Shown here: positions 29,163-37,539 of the stretch, one piece after another | Layout: every line of letters starts with the position of its first letter | Numbering within the stretch: position 1 is the first letter of the stretch | Assembly: GCA_010023045.1 (NCBI GenBank) | Contig: RGJX01000006.1 | Span: forward strand, 1 to 49,592 | Length of the DNA: 49,592 bases | Source: Actinomycetota bacterium | GTDB lineage: Bacteria; Actinomycetota; Actinomycetes; Nanopelagicales; Nanopelagicaceae | Direction of reading: 5' to 3' | Program-made: the position numbers and the translations under genes | Notes under the pieces: generated by a model | The model's database searches: none | What the model saw: only the letters and a program-made list of their open reading frames with translations | Told to the model about the DNA's origin: nothing

Positions 29163-30590
29163 TCAGGCGTTGAGGTTTGTCATGACGTGCTTGATACGTG
29201 TGTACTCCTCAAAGCCATATCCGGAGAGATCTTTTCCGTAACCGGAGTGCTTGAAACCACCATGAGGCATCTCGGCCACCATCGGGATATGGGTATTAAT
29301 CCAGACGCATCCGAAGTCGAAGGCTTTCGCCATCCGCATCGCACGACCATGGTCCTTGGTCCAAACACTTGAGGCGAGACCATATTTAACGCCATTGGCG
29401 TAACGAACAGCTTCGGCCTCATCGGTGAACTTCTGGATTGTAATGACTGGTGCAAAGATCTCATTTTGAATCATCTCATCATCTTGCTTTAGATCAGCAA
29501 CAACGGTTGGGGTCCAGAAATAACCAGGGCGATTTACTTTGCTACCACCGGCTGTAACTCGCGCATGCGAAGGAACGCGATCTAAGAATCCTTGTACCCG
29601 GGCTAGCTGGTTTGCATTATTTACTGGGCCAACCAAGACATCTTCATCGGGCATTCCAACCTTAATGTTGTTCTTTGCCTGTTCGGTAAGTAGGGCAACC
29701 ACATCATCGTATGCGCTAGCTTCGACGATAACGCGGGTTGCGGCGGTGCAGTCCTGTCCGGCATTGAAGTAACCGGCGATAGCAATCCACTCACAAGCCG
29801 CCTCAAGATTGGCATCATCAAAGATAACAACCGGCGCCTTGCCGCCAAGTTCAAGATGAACTTTCTTTAGATCCTTTGATGCCTCTTTCGCAACTTCCAT
29901 ACCCGCGCGGACTGAGCCAGTGATTGAAACAAATTGTGGGATTTCATGATCTACCAACAGCCTGCCAGTTTCACGATCACCTGTTACAACATTGATTACA
30001 CCTTCAGGTAAGAATTCCTGCATCAATTCAGCCATCCAGAGAGTTGAGACAGGTGTTGTATCACTTGGCTTAAGGACCACAGTATTTCCAGCAGCAATAG
30101 CTGGTGCCCATTTCCAAACTGCCATCATCATCGGATAGTTCCAAGGCGTTACTTGTGCGCAGACACCAATCGGCTCGCGGCGGATGAAGGAGGTATGACC
30201 TTTGAAATATTCAGCAGCGGAACGCCCCTCGAGGTGACGCGCTGCGCCGGCGAAGAATCTAATTTGATCGAGCATCGGACCAATTTCCTCGGCACGAGTA
30301 ACTGCGATCGGCTTTCCGGTGTTCTCGGATTCAACTTTGATTAACTCTTCGGAGCGAGCTTCAATTGCATCAGCAATCTTATTTATTGCTTTCTGTCGCT
30401 CACCAGGAGTTGACTCACGCCAAGTTTCAAATGCTTTTGCAGCAGCGTTCATGGCCTTATCGATATCAGAAGCATTTGATACCGGAGCTTTTGCGAAGAC
30501 TTCACCGGTTGCAGGATTGATTAGATCTTGCGTTTTATCTGATGAAGAGGAAACACTTTTTCCATCGATGAAATTCTGTAGCGTCTTCAC
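29163..30590 (-). CDS. Aldehyde dehydrogenase, probably gamma-aminobutyraldehyde dehydrogenase
   Basis: 475 residues from GTG 30590, chosen because GGAGGT lies 4 bases ahead; an ATG four codons upstream would overlap that site. NAD-dependent ALDH motifs: VTPWNYPMMMAVWKWAPA, SITGSVRAG, LELGGKAPVVIFDDA with the catalytic Glu, and FNAGQDCTAATRV with the catalytic Cys. The NAGQDCTA pattern is characteristic of PatD-type aminobutyraldehyde dehydrogenases. It would oxidise 4-aminobutanal to GABA, feeding GabT. It heads the pot-speB operon, 66 bases before potD. Confidence 0.9.
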   Translation of the reverse strand: MKTLQNFIDGKSVSSSSDKTQDLINPATGEVFAKAPVSNASDIDKAMNAAAKAFETWRESTPGERQKAINKIADAIEARSEELIKVESENTGKPIAVTRAEEIGPMLDQIRFFAGAARHLEGRSAAEYFKGHTSFIRREPIGVCAQVTPWNYPMMMAVWKWAPAIAAGNTVVLKPSDTTPVSTLWMAELMQEFLPEGVINVVTGDRETGRLLVDHEIPQFVSITGSVRAGMEVAKEASKDLKKVHLELGGKAPVVIFDDANLEAACEWIAIAGYFNAGQDCTAATRVIVEASAYDDVVALLTEQAKNNIKVGMPDEDVLVGPVNNANQLARVQGFLDRVPSHARVTAGGSKVNRPGYFWTPTVVADLKQDDEMIQNEIFAPVITIQKFTDEAEAVRYANGVKYGLASSVWTKDHGRAMRMAKAFDFGCVWINTHIPMVAEMPHGGFKHSGYGKDLSGYGFEEYTRIKHVMTNLNA

Positions 30591-30652
30591 GCAAACCTCC
30601 ATAAGGCTCTATCGGTTGAGGTTTGGAGTCTAGTTATTCGGGCGGCGAATCC

Positions 30653-31741
30653 TCAAGAGTTGGCCTTTGAGATTTCCAGCGCTGCTAGCTGGCCACATGC
30701 GCCATCAATCTCTCGACCTCGAGTATCACGAACTGTTACCGGGACCCCATAATCTTCTAAGGTTTTGACGAATGCCCGTTCATCCTCTTTACGGGATGCG
30801 GTCCACTTGGAACCAGGAGTCGGGTTTAGCGGTATCAAGTTCACATGGGCATTGCGGTTCTTCAACAACCGGCCCAATAGATCGGCCCGCCAAGCCTGGT
30901 CATTAACATCTTTAATGAGCGCATATTCAATCGAGTAACGGCGACCGGTCTTATCAGAATACTTATCAGCGGCAGCTAAAACTTCCTTAACTTTCCAGCG
31001 GGTATTTATTGGAACTAAAGTGTCACGGAGTTCATCATCAGGAGTATGAAGTGAAACGGCGAGCGTTACTGGGATTCCCTCATCGATTAGTTTCTCAATA
31101 CCAGTTACCAGGCCGACCGTTGAAAGCGTTACCGAGCGTGCTCCAATTCCTAATCCATCTGGTTGTGGTGAAGTGATGTTTCGAATGCTTTGGAGGACTG
31201 GGTTGTAATTTGCAAGCGGCTCCCCCATTCCCATAAAGACGACATTAGAGAGTCTCGTCGGCCCACCAGGTAACTCACCATTAGCGCAAGTGCGGGCAGC
31301 CGCTACGACCTGTGCCGTGATTTCTGCAGCGCTTAAGTTTCTAGTGAGACCTGCTTGTCCGGTAGCGCAGAACGGACAGTTCATTCCACATCCTGCTTGA
31401 GAGGAGATACAGACCGTCGCGCGATCTCTGTATTTCATCAAGACAGATTCAACTAAAACTCCATCATGCAGGCGCCATAAATCTTTTCGGGTCATTCCGC
31501 CATCGCATGAGATCGAGCGCACCAAAGTTATTAACTTGGGCAGAACCTTCGTAGCTACAAGCTCACGTGCGCTAGCGGGAAAATCGCTCCATGTCGCGGG
31601 ATCCTCGTTGTAATGCGTGAAGTAGTGTGTGGCAATCTGATTCGCTCGAAATGCCGGTAGATCGAAACTTTGGATCCATTCACGCCGCTCATTAACAGGG
31701 ATATCGGCGAAGTGTTCTGGGGTCTTCTCTCGCTTAATCAA
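30653..31741 (-). CDS. rlmN: Dual-specificity 23S rRNA / tRNA adenine-C2 methyltransferase
   Basis: 362 residues of radical SAM RlmN. The cluster motif is [20 protein letters not shown], with SAM-binding [13 protein letters not shown] and [22 protein letters not shown]; the C-terminal Cys (GACGQL) and the other conserved Cys allow the usual methyl-Cys mechanism. It methylates A2503 of 23S rRNA and A37 of some tRNAs. The TTG start has no strong Shine-Dalgarno and follows cdsA by a few bases, suggesting coupling. Confidence 0.95.
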   Translation of the reverse strand: MIKREKTPEHFADIPVNERREWIQSFDLPAFRANQIATHYFTHYNEDPATWSDFPASARELVATKVLPKLITLVRSISCDGGMTRKDLWRLHDGVLVESVLMKYRDRATVCISSQAGCGMNCPFCATGQAGLTRNLSAAEITAQVVAAARTCANGELPGGPTRLSNVVFMGMGEPLANYNPVLQSIRNITSPQPDGLGIGARSVTLSTVGLVTGIEKLIDEGIPVTLAVSLHTPDDELRDTLVPINTRWKVKEVLAAADKYSDKTGRRYSIEYALIKDVNDQAWRADLLGRLLKNRNAHVNLIPLNPTPGSKWTASRKEDERAFVKTLEDYGVPVTVRDTRGREIDGACGQLAALEISKANS

Positions 31742-31744
31742 GGA

Positions 31745-32590
31745 TTAACCAAATCGCTTAATGAGTTCAATGATGCACCAAAACACCGGCGCAGTAATCA
31801 GAGCAGCATCTAGACGATCCAACATTCCGCCATGGCCAGGAAGCAGTTTTCCCATGTCTTTCAAGGATAAATCTCGTTTGATGGCACTTTCAATCAAATC
31901 ACCAGTGGTAGCGGCGAGCGCTCCAACAACTCCGGCGAGCGCTCCTATCCAGAGTTCTTGTTCCAAAAAATAGTTAAAGGCAAAGGCGCTTCCAGTTGCA
32001 GCAAAAACTAGTCCGCCAATAAAACCTTCCCATGTCTTCTTCGGTGAAATCTTTGGCGCCATTGGATGTTTGCCTATTAATACGCCAGTGAGATAGGCAA
32101 ATGTGTCGTTTAGTCCAACCAAAATTACAAGTAGGGAAATGTAAGCAAAGCCATCGCCAGATCTCGCCAATAAGAAGATAAATCCAGATATAAAGCCTGG
32201 ATACATCAACGCAAAGGTTGTAGCGGTTGCGTTCTTAACAAAACCAGAAGTTCCTTTTAGAAGTTGAAGCAAGAGCAGGCCAATTATTGATGCCACGATT
32301 GAGATAGCGAGCCCAGGAAGCCCAGCAAACCAAGAGCTAGCAATTACTGAAATCGTGGCGATCGAGAGTTGGGTAAAATTCACCTTCAATTCGCGAGCGT
32401 TAAACGCGGCGCTCAACTCATGAAGTGCCAACAGAACCGCGATTAAAACAAAGAGTGCAAAAAGAATCGGCACAAAAGCCATAGTTGAAAAGATGATGCC
32501 AAGAAGCGCAAGCCCGACCAATATTGACGGGATTAGCTTGCGACCTGCCTTCTTGTTGATCGCCTCGTTTATCGAGTGGAGATCGCTCAT
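31745..32590 (-). CDS. cdsA: Phosphatidate cytidylyltransferase
   Basis: 281 residues with about eight membrane helices and the CDP-alcohol synthase signature at the C-terminus: SAIKRDLSLKDMGKLLPGHG followed by GMLDRLDA. GLNDTFAYLTGVLIGKH and SPKKTWEGFIGG are also diagnostic. It makes CDP-diacylglycerol from phosphatidic acid and CTP in the membrane, the branch point for phospholipids. In the conserved pyrH-frr-cdsA-rlmN run, 15 bases after frr. Confidence 0.95.
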   Translation of the reverse strand: MSDLHSINEAINKKAGRKLIPSILVGLALLGIIFSTMAFVPILFALFVLIAVLLALHELSAAFNARELKVNFTQLSIATISVIASSWFAGLPGLAISIVASIIGLLLLQLLKGTSGFVKNATATTFALMYPGFISGFIFLLARSGDGFAYISLLVILVGLNDTFAYLTGVLIGKHPMAPKISPKKTWEGFIGGLVFAATGSAFAFNYFLEQELWIGALAGVVGALAATTGDLIESAIKRDLSLKDMGKLLPGHGGMLDRLDAALITAPVFWCIIELIKRFG

Positions 32591-32605
32591 GTGGCTCTCG
32601 CGAGG

Positions 32606-33166
32606 TTATACCTCGAGAAGCTCCGCCTCTTTATGCTTGAGCAAATCGTCGATCTTATGGACATGATCGCCCGTAATCTTCTCTAGTTCTTTCTCGCCTC
32701 GAGTTAAATCGTCCTTGCTAATGCCGCCATCTTTTTCAAGCTTCTCCATCGCCTCTTTCGCATTACGTCGGATAGCTCGGATAGCGACTCTCGAATCTTC
32801 CGCCTTTGCCTTCGCTACTTTTATAAACTCTTTACGACGCTCTTCAGTCAATTGCGGGAAATTGACTCGGATTACATTTCCATCTCCGCCAGGATTTACA
32901 CCAAGGTCTGATTCGCGAATCGCCTTCTCTATCGAACTAGTGGCTCCTTTGTCATAAGGAGTAATCATCGCGAGTCGAGCCTCAGGGACTTGGACCGTTG
33001 CAAGTTGTGAAAGTGGCGTTGGAGTTCCGTAGTAATCAACCATGATCTTGGCGAACATCGATGGGTGGGCTCGACCAGTACGAATAGCCGCGAAGTCCTC
33101 CTTGGCGACATCGACAGCCTTATTCATCTTGGTATTCGCATCTGCGAGAACACTCTGGGTTGTCAT
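32606..33166 (-). CDS. frr: Ribosome recycling factor
   Basis: 186 residues, full length. FAAIRTGRAHPSMFAKIMVD, YGTPTPLSQLATVQVPEAR, GGDGNVIRVNFPQLTEERRK and the C-terminal helix ending LLKHKEAELLEV match RRF. It splits post-termination ribosomes together with EF-G. It lies 40 bases downstream of pyrH in the usual actinobacterial order. Confidence 0.97.
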   Translation of the reverse strand: MTTQSVLADANTKMNKAVDVAKEDFAAIRTGRAHPSMFAKIMVDYYGTPTPLSQLATVQVPEARLAMITPYDKGATSSIEKAIRESDLGVNPGGDGNVIRVNFPQLTEERRKEFIKVAKAKAEDSRVAIRAIRRNAKEAMEKLEKDGGISKDDLTRGEKELEKITGDHVHKIDDLLKHKEAELLEV

Positions 33167-33206
33167 GACGCTCCTCTAATTGATTTACTCATCTATATCC
33201 GTCAGT

Positions 33207-33929
33207 CTAATTGACCAACGTTCCGATCTTCTCACCGCGGACTGCTCGAGCGATATTGCCCTTCTCTAAGAGATTAAAGACAACGATCGGTAACTTGTTC
33301 TCACGGCAGAGACTAAATGCTGCTGCATCTGCGACCGCAAGAGACTTTGAAAGAACATCGTTATATGAGATGTAATCAAACTTAACTGCACCCTTATCTT
33401 TACGCGGATCAGCTGAGTAGACGCCATCAACTCCACTCTTGGCAAGGAGTAGCGCATCAACCCCAATCTCAAGTGCGCGCTGGGCGGCAACGGTATCTGT
33501 GGTGAAGAAGGGCATTCCAGCTCCAGCGCCGAAAATAACTACCCGACCTTTTTCAAGATGGCGAATTGAGCGACGTGGAATATAGGGCTCAGCAACTTGT
33601 CCCATGGCAATCGCAGTTTGGACTCGGGTATCAATTCCTTCTTTTTCTAAGAAGTCTTGAAGCGCAAGACAGTTCATAACAGTTCCGAGCATTCCCATGT
33701 AGTCAGCTCGAGCTCGATCCATGCCGCGCTGCTGTAGTTCAGCGCCGCGGAAATAATTTCCACCACCGACAACGATTGCTACTTCAACTCCGGAGCGGAC
33801 AACATCGGCTATCTGTTTTGCAACATCGTTTACAACATCCGGATCAACGCCCAGGCCCTTTTCGCCACCGAAAACTTCACCAGAAAGTTTAAGGAGCACT
33901 CGTTTATAGCTCTTACGTTCATTTGCCAT
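33207..33929 (-). CDS. pyrH: UMP kinase
   Basis: 240 residues of the amino-acid-kinase fold: [24 protein letters not shown] (phosphate-binding glycines), [19 protein letters not shown], and [21 protein letters not shown]. It phosphorylates UMP to UDP and is hexameric with GTP activation in most bacteria. It follows tsf after 61 bases with GGAAGGAG upstream of the ATG. Confidence 0.97.
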   Translation of the reverse strand: MANERKSYKRVLLKLSGEVFGGEKGLGVDPDVVNDVAKQIADVVRSGVEVAIVVGGGNYFRGAELQQRGMDRARADYMGMLGTVMNCLALQDFLEKEGIDTRVQTAIAMGQVAEPYIPRRSIRHLEKGRVVIFGAGAGMPFFTTDTVAAQRALEIGVDALLLAKSGVDGVYSADPRKDKGAVKFDYISYNDVLSKSLAVADAAAFSLCRENKLPIVVFNLLEKGNIARAVRGEKIGTLVN

Positions 33930-33990
33930 TCGAGTGCTCCTTCCGGGCCTGATTCTACTTCTTAGTTCTTAGTACCTATTTGAGCGCGCC

Positions 33991-34818
33991 TTACTGTCCC
34001 ACGCGGAAGCGATAGAACTTAGTAATCGCAACGCCACCTTCGGTCGCGACCTGTTGGACGCTCTTCTTTTGGTCTTTGGCAAAGGCTTGCTCCAAGAGCG
34101 AAACTTCCTTCACGAAACCGGTAACGCGACCATCCACGATCTTTGCGATTGCAGCATCAGGCTTACCTTCATTACGAGCGGTCTCCTCAGCAAGGCGTCG
34201 CTCGTTGGCAATCACATCAGCAGGAATTTCATCACGATTTAAGTACTGTGGAGCAAATGCTGCAATGTGTTGTGCTACATCCTTACCTACTTCATTGTTG
34301 GCTTTATTTAGCGCGACTAACACGCCAACTTGTGGTGGTAGGTCTGGGCTAGTGCGATGTAGATAGAGCGCATTGGGGCTTCCATCAATCACAGCGATTC
34401 TACGAAGTTCAACCTTCTCACCAAGAGTTGCGTTGGCTTCATCAATTGCAGCTTGAACTGTCTTTCCAGAAGGAAGACTTGATGCGATGAAAGCAGTGAG
34501 GTCAGATTGCTTTGATGTGAAGAGATGAGTTACCAACTCTTCAGCAACTGCTTGGAAGCGGTCACCCTTCGCAACGAAATCTGTCTCACAATTGAGTTCC
34601 AATAGAACTGCCGTTGAGTCTGAAGACTTAGCGGCAACCAGGCCGTTTGAGGTCGAGCGACCTTCGCGCTTAGTTACTCCCTTAAGTCCCTTAACCCGGA
34701 TAACTTCAATCGCCTTGTCGAAATCCCCACCGGTCTCATCGAGCGCTTTCTTGCAGTCGAGCATTCCGGCCGCGGTTACTTCGCGGAGACGCTTTACATC
34801 TTCTGCTGTGTATGCCAC
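33991..34818 (-). CDS. tsf: Translation elongation factor Ts
   Basis: 275 residues. The N-terminal UBA-like part with VKRLREVTAAGMLDCKKALDE and the EF-Tu contact motif NCETDFVAKGDRF are intact, followed by two core subdomains. It exchanges nucleotide on EF-Tu. The GTG start abuts the rpsB stop (TAAGTG) with no gap, as expected for the rpsB-tsf pair. Unlike rpsB it shows no lesion. Confidence 0.97.
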   Translation of the reverse strand: MAYTAEDVKRLREVTAAGMLDCKKALDETGGDFDKAIEVIRVKGLKGVTKREGRSTSNGLVAAKSSDSTAVLLELNCETDFVAKGDRFQAVAEELVTHLFTSKQSDLTAFIASSLPSGKTVQAAIDEANATLGEKVELRRIAVIDGSPNALYLHRTSPDLPPQVGVLVALNKANNEVGKDVAQHIAAFAPQYLNRDEIPADVIANERRLAEETARNEGKPDAAIAKIVDGRVTGFVKEVSLLEQAFAKDQKKSVQQVATEGGVAITKFYRFRVGQ

Positions 34819-35570
34819 TTATGAACCTGCCGTTTCGGTTGAGGTTTCGGCAGCAGGTGCGCCAAGGAGTTCTTTCTCCCAATCAGCAAGTGGCTCACCA
34901 GCAGCTACGCTCTCGGCGCCAGCTTTTGCCGCTTCTGCAGCTTCTTTTGCAACATTTGCAGAGCGCGCTTGCAGACCAGCTGCGATCGCATCGGAGATAA
35001 CACGAGTTAGTAATGAGATTGAGCGAATCGCATCATCATTACCTGGAATCTTGAAATCAACTTCGTCAGGATCGCAATTTGTATCAAGGATTGCGATAAC
35101 TGGAATCCCAAGCTTCTTCGCTTCAGCAACCGCGAGGTGCTCTAGCTTTGTGTCAACAACCCAGATTGCGGCTGGGAGCTTGGTCATGTTACGAATACCA
35201 TCAAGGTTCTTATGTAGCTTCTCGCGTTCGCGGCGGAGAAGTAGAAGTTCCTTCTTAGTCAAAACTTGATCATTAGAAGCCTCTAGCGCCTCTAGTTCCT
35301 TAAGGCGTTGTACGCGCTTGTAAACAGTTGGAAAGTTGGTGAGCATTCCGCCGAGCCATCTCTCAGTTACATATGGCATTCCAACTCGCTTAGCTTGAGA
35401 TTGGATCGGCTCATGAGCCTGCTTCTTGGTGCCAACGAAAAGAATATTGCCGCCCTTGGCGACTGTGTCCTTTACAAAATAAAGCGCTTCATCTTTGGGT
35501 TCCAGCGACGAGTCTGATGTCCGAAATGAACACCGCTGTCGAGGAGTTCTCGCATTGTTACAACCGCCAT
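34819..35570 (-). CDS. rpsB: 30S ribosomal protein S2, reading frame broken near 35477
   Basis: ATG 35570 (AAGGAG upstream) opens [20 protein letters not shown], then [11 protein letters not shown], after which the frame hits TAA. The next base run, in another frame, continues [20 protein letters not shown] and the rest of S2 to 34819 with all usual motifs ([36 protein letters not shown]). Missing is the family segment like TERNGIYIIDLQQ...DKAYD, about 73 bp by family spacing. The join reads ATTTTGTAAAG, consistent with loss between two ATTTT copies. An Ala-rich C-tail ends the protein. S2 is essential, so an assembly fault is likely. Confidence 0.9.
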
Positions 35571-35588
35571 GGCGGCACGCTCCTTTGT

Positions 35589-35761
35589 GCGAACTTTTCT
35601 TTGTTCGCCTCGGTTGATGAGCTAGCGATTTGCTAACTCTCTAGCGTCTTGGCACCGACCAGCTCTTTTAAAACTCTTTTCAAGCTGGACCGAATTGGCT
35701 TCCTCTTTATCTCGCGAGCCGCGAGGAGAGGTAGACGCGTGAAGTCACAGATTTCTCTGTG
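35589..35761 (-). ncRNA. Structured rpsB leader with a series of hairpins
   Basis: Upstream of rpsB the minus-strand RNA can form successive stems: CACAGA-GAAA-TCTGTG (35746-35761), a tetraloop hairpin; CCTCT...CTCGCG-GCT-CGCGAG...AGAGG (35702-35731); CCAGCT...AGCTGG (35659-35688); and GCGAAC...GTTCGC (35589-35608) just before the Shine-Dalgarno. Such order and density suggest a regulatory leader, perhaps bound by S2 itself. rpsB leader RNAs are known in other phyla; I cannot match this to a known motif by eye. Confidence 0.45.
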
Positions 35762-35855
35762 CGGGCGGAATCCTACCTGAGACGGAGCGTGCACTTTTCC
35801 ACCGGATTACTGCGGAATAGGTGGACTTTGAGCAGGGAAAGAGCAGGTTCGGCCA

Positions 35856-35996
35856 GTGCGCGCCCTGGCTCTAATAGTTGCCTTTGCGATCGGCTTGGTT
35901 AGCGGCATGGTCTTGGAGCTCCCCCAACTTAGCGATAGCTCGGTAATAGATAGTGAAGTTGAGATTAGAAGAAGAGCAGATCAAGCGCGTGGGTGA
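35856..35996 (+). CDS. Small exported or membrane-anchored protein candidate (46 residues)
   Basis: A GTG-TGA frame with purine-rich AGGGAAAGAGCAGG upstream encodes MRALALIVAFAIGLVSGMVL followed by a polar, charged tail ending RRRADQARG. The N-terminus is one good membrane helix or uncleaved signal. It occupies the place, and has the orientation, of the M23 peptidase gene that many Actinobacteria carry between rpsB and xerC, but is far too short and has no peptidase motif. It overlaps the xerC 3' end by 16 bases. Unknown function; could be a remnant. Confidence 0.4.
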   Translation: MRALALIVAFAIGLVSGMVLELPQLSDSSVIDSEVEIRRRADQARG

Positions 35997-36892
35997 GCTT
36001 GTTCGTAAGCTCGCTTCAAACGATCCTCTGTTACATGGGTATAGATCTGGGTTGTAGATAAAGACGAATGTCCAAGAATTTCTTGCACTGTTCGTAAGTC
36101 CGCGCCACCTTCAAGAAGATGCGTTGCTGCTGAGTGTCGAAGTGCATGTGGACCGACTTTGATTTCTTTGCCGATTGCTTGAGTGGCCTCATAAACAATA
36201 TCTCTAACGACTCGTGGATCTATCCGCTTACCTCTCGAACCAATAAATAGTGCGCCACCACTTAAGTCATTTGCGAAACTTGGTCTCGCTCTCTCAAGCC
36301 ATGAGTCAATAGCTCGCATAGCCGGATTTCCAATCGGCACAACACGTTCACGATTGCCTTTGCCTATAACTCTTAGCGTAAAGCGCTCGCGATCAATATC
36401 ACCTAGATCAATGCCAACTAATTCAGAAACTCGGATTCCAGTCCCATAAAGTAGTTCGACTATCGCCAGATCGCGAAGGGATGCTGGAGTCCCATCTTCT
36501 CCTACCCTTTGCTCAAGATAATTAATCAACTCGGCAGCTGAATTGATATCAAGGATTTCTGGCAAATTACGTTCGGGTTTAGGGGCAATCAACTCCCTTC
36601 CAATGTCTCTCTCTAGCCAGCCATGTTTAGCCCCCCAATAAGTGAAAGCTCGTATGGAAACCACTCGACGGGTTATTGAAGAGCGAGCGGCGCCTTTTAT
36701 CTGGAGATTGGCTAGCCAAGAACGGAGATGATCGAGCTGCAAAGTTGAGAACTCAGAGACTCCCATCTGGTTTATATGCGCCAGCATCGACTCTAGATCA
36801 GCCAGATAGGCACGGATGGAGTTCTCAGAGAGATTTCGCTCGTTTCTAAGGTGCTCACTGTAAGCATGCTCCAAGTCTTTCTCGAGTGCCAT
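35981..36892 (-). CDS. xerC: Tyrosine recombinase XerC
   Basis: 303 residues with the N-terminal SAM-like core-binding domain (about 1-95) and the catalytic domain holding all six key residues: Arg in LLYGTGIRVSELVGIDLGD, Lys in VIGKGNRERVVPIG, HALRHSAATHLLEGG, GHSSLSTTQIYTHV with the nucleophile Tyr. It resolves chromosome dimers at dif with XerD. Position beside rpsB is conserved in Actinobacteria. TAATCT lies 6 bases before the ATG and no Shine-Dalgarno is seen, so a leaderless mRNA is plausible. Confidence 0.93.
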   Translation of the reverse strand: MALEKDLEHAYSEHLRNERNLSENSIRAYLADLESMLAHINQMGVSEFSTLQLDHLRSWLANLQIKGAARSSITRRVVSIRAFTYWGAKHGWLERDIGRELIAPKPERNLPEILDINSAAELINYLEQRVGEDGTPASLRDLAIVELLYGTGIRVSELVGIDLGDIDRERFTLRVIGKGNRERVVPIGNPAMRAIDSWLERARPSFANDLSGGALFIGSRGKRIDPRVVRDIVYEATQAIGKEIKVGPHALRHSAATHLLEGGADLRTVQEILGHSSLSTTQIYTHVTEDRLKRAYEQAHPRA

Positions 36893-36939
36893 GTCTAAAA
36901 GATTACTCAGATTTCATCCATTGGTGTGATGGACACAGC

Positions 36940-36955
36940 GTTGCTAATAAGCAAC
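36940..36955. promoter_or_regulatory. Short perfect inverted repeat upstream of xerC
   Basis: GTTGCT-AATA-AGCAAC is a 6-bp perfect inverted repeat with a 4-base centre, about 48 bases before xerC and 93 bases before the small plus-strand gene. It could be an operator or a small hairpin. The surrounding 155 bases (36893-37047) hold no other feature I can name. Confidence 0.3.
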
Positions 36956-37047
36956 ACTTACGTCAAGCTGATTTCAGAGGGTGTGGATTCTCGTTGCTCT
37001 TTGTCAGAGGTAGATGCGGAAATCCTCAAACTACGAATGGAGCTGGC

Positions 37048-37290
37048 GTGAGAATCGAATTAGTCGTAAATGATGATTGCTTGATTCCAGACCTTCAAAA
37101 AAGTTCCGACTTGATTCGAGTTACCATCGGGATAAACCATGACTTTGATGATGTTCTTGATTTATGTGGCGGAGATTTGAGCAATGATGAACTTGCGCAC
37201 TTACATAAACTCTGGAGTGATGATGAATTTCCTAGAACCTTTAAGCGAGAGGGCGCCTCGCTAATAATCACCGCCCGCGACGACCAATAG
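37048..37290 (+). CDS. Small hypothetical acidic protein
   Basis: 80 residues from GTG 37048, preceded by GGAG at 5 bases. It begins MRIELVVNDDCLIPDLQKSS, continues through DLIRVTIGINHDFDDV and DLSNDELAHLHKLWSDDE, and ends ASLIITARDDQ. The mix of alternating hydrophobic strands and an acidic helix looks like a real folded protein, but I do not recognise a family. The frame stays open upstream to 36886, but the GTG has the only good ribosome site. It is convergent with the XRE regulator and overlaps it by 23 bases. Confidence 0.5.
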   Translation: MRIELVVNDDCLIPDLQKSSDLIRVTIGINHDFDDVLDLCGGDLSNDELAHLHKLWSDDEFPRTFKREGASLIITARDDQ

Positions 37291-37531
37291 CTCCGAGGGC
37301 CACAAGAAGGGTTTCTGGAGAGACATCAAGCGCCTCACAAAGTGGAGCAATCACATCTACTCCTGGTGTTCGCTCTTGTCGAAAGTATCTTGAGAGTGAA
37401 CCGCGATCTATTCCGGTCTTTTGATGCAATTCCTCGAGCCCAGAGATACCTAACTCTTCCATGCGAGTCCGTAACCAGGCTGCACTCTCGTCCGCACTTA
37501 TTCGCGAACTCTTCTTCAATCCGCCGACCAT
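37268..37531 (-). CDS. XRE-family helix-turn-helix regulator
   Basis: 87 residues, almost all a Cro/CI-type HTH: ESAAWLRTRMEELGISGLEE, HQKTGIDRGSLSRYFRQERT (turn and recognition helix) and VDVIAPLCEALDVSPETLL. There is no ligand-binding domain. AGGAG precedes the ATG. It lies 8 bases after cimA in the same direction and so is probably the last gene of the branched-chain amino acid operon; whether it controls that operon is unknown. Confidence 0.85.
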   Translation of the reverse strand: MVGGLKKSSRISADESAAWLRTRMEELGISGLEELHQKTGIDRGSLSRYFRQERTPGVDVIAPLCEALDVSPETLLVALGAIGRRGR

Positions 37532-37539
37532 AAGAACTC

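Noticed and set aside
34592-35269. A 225-codon plus-strand frame over tsf and rpsB
   Set aside because: Ser/Ala-rich antisense shadow of two well-identified genes.
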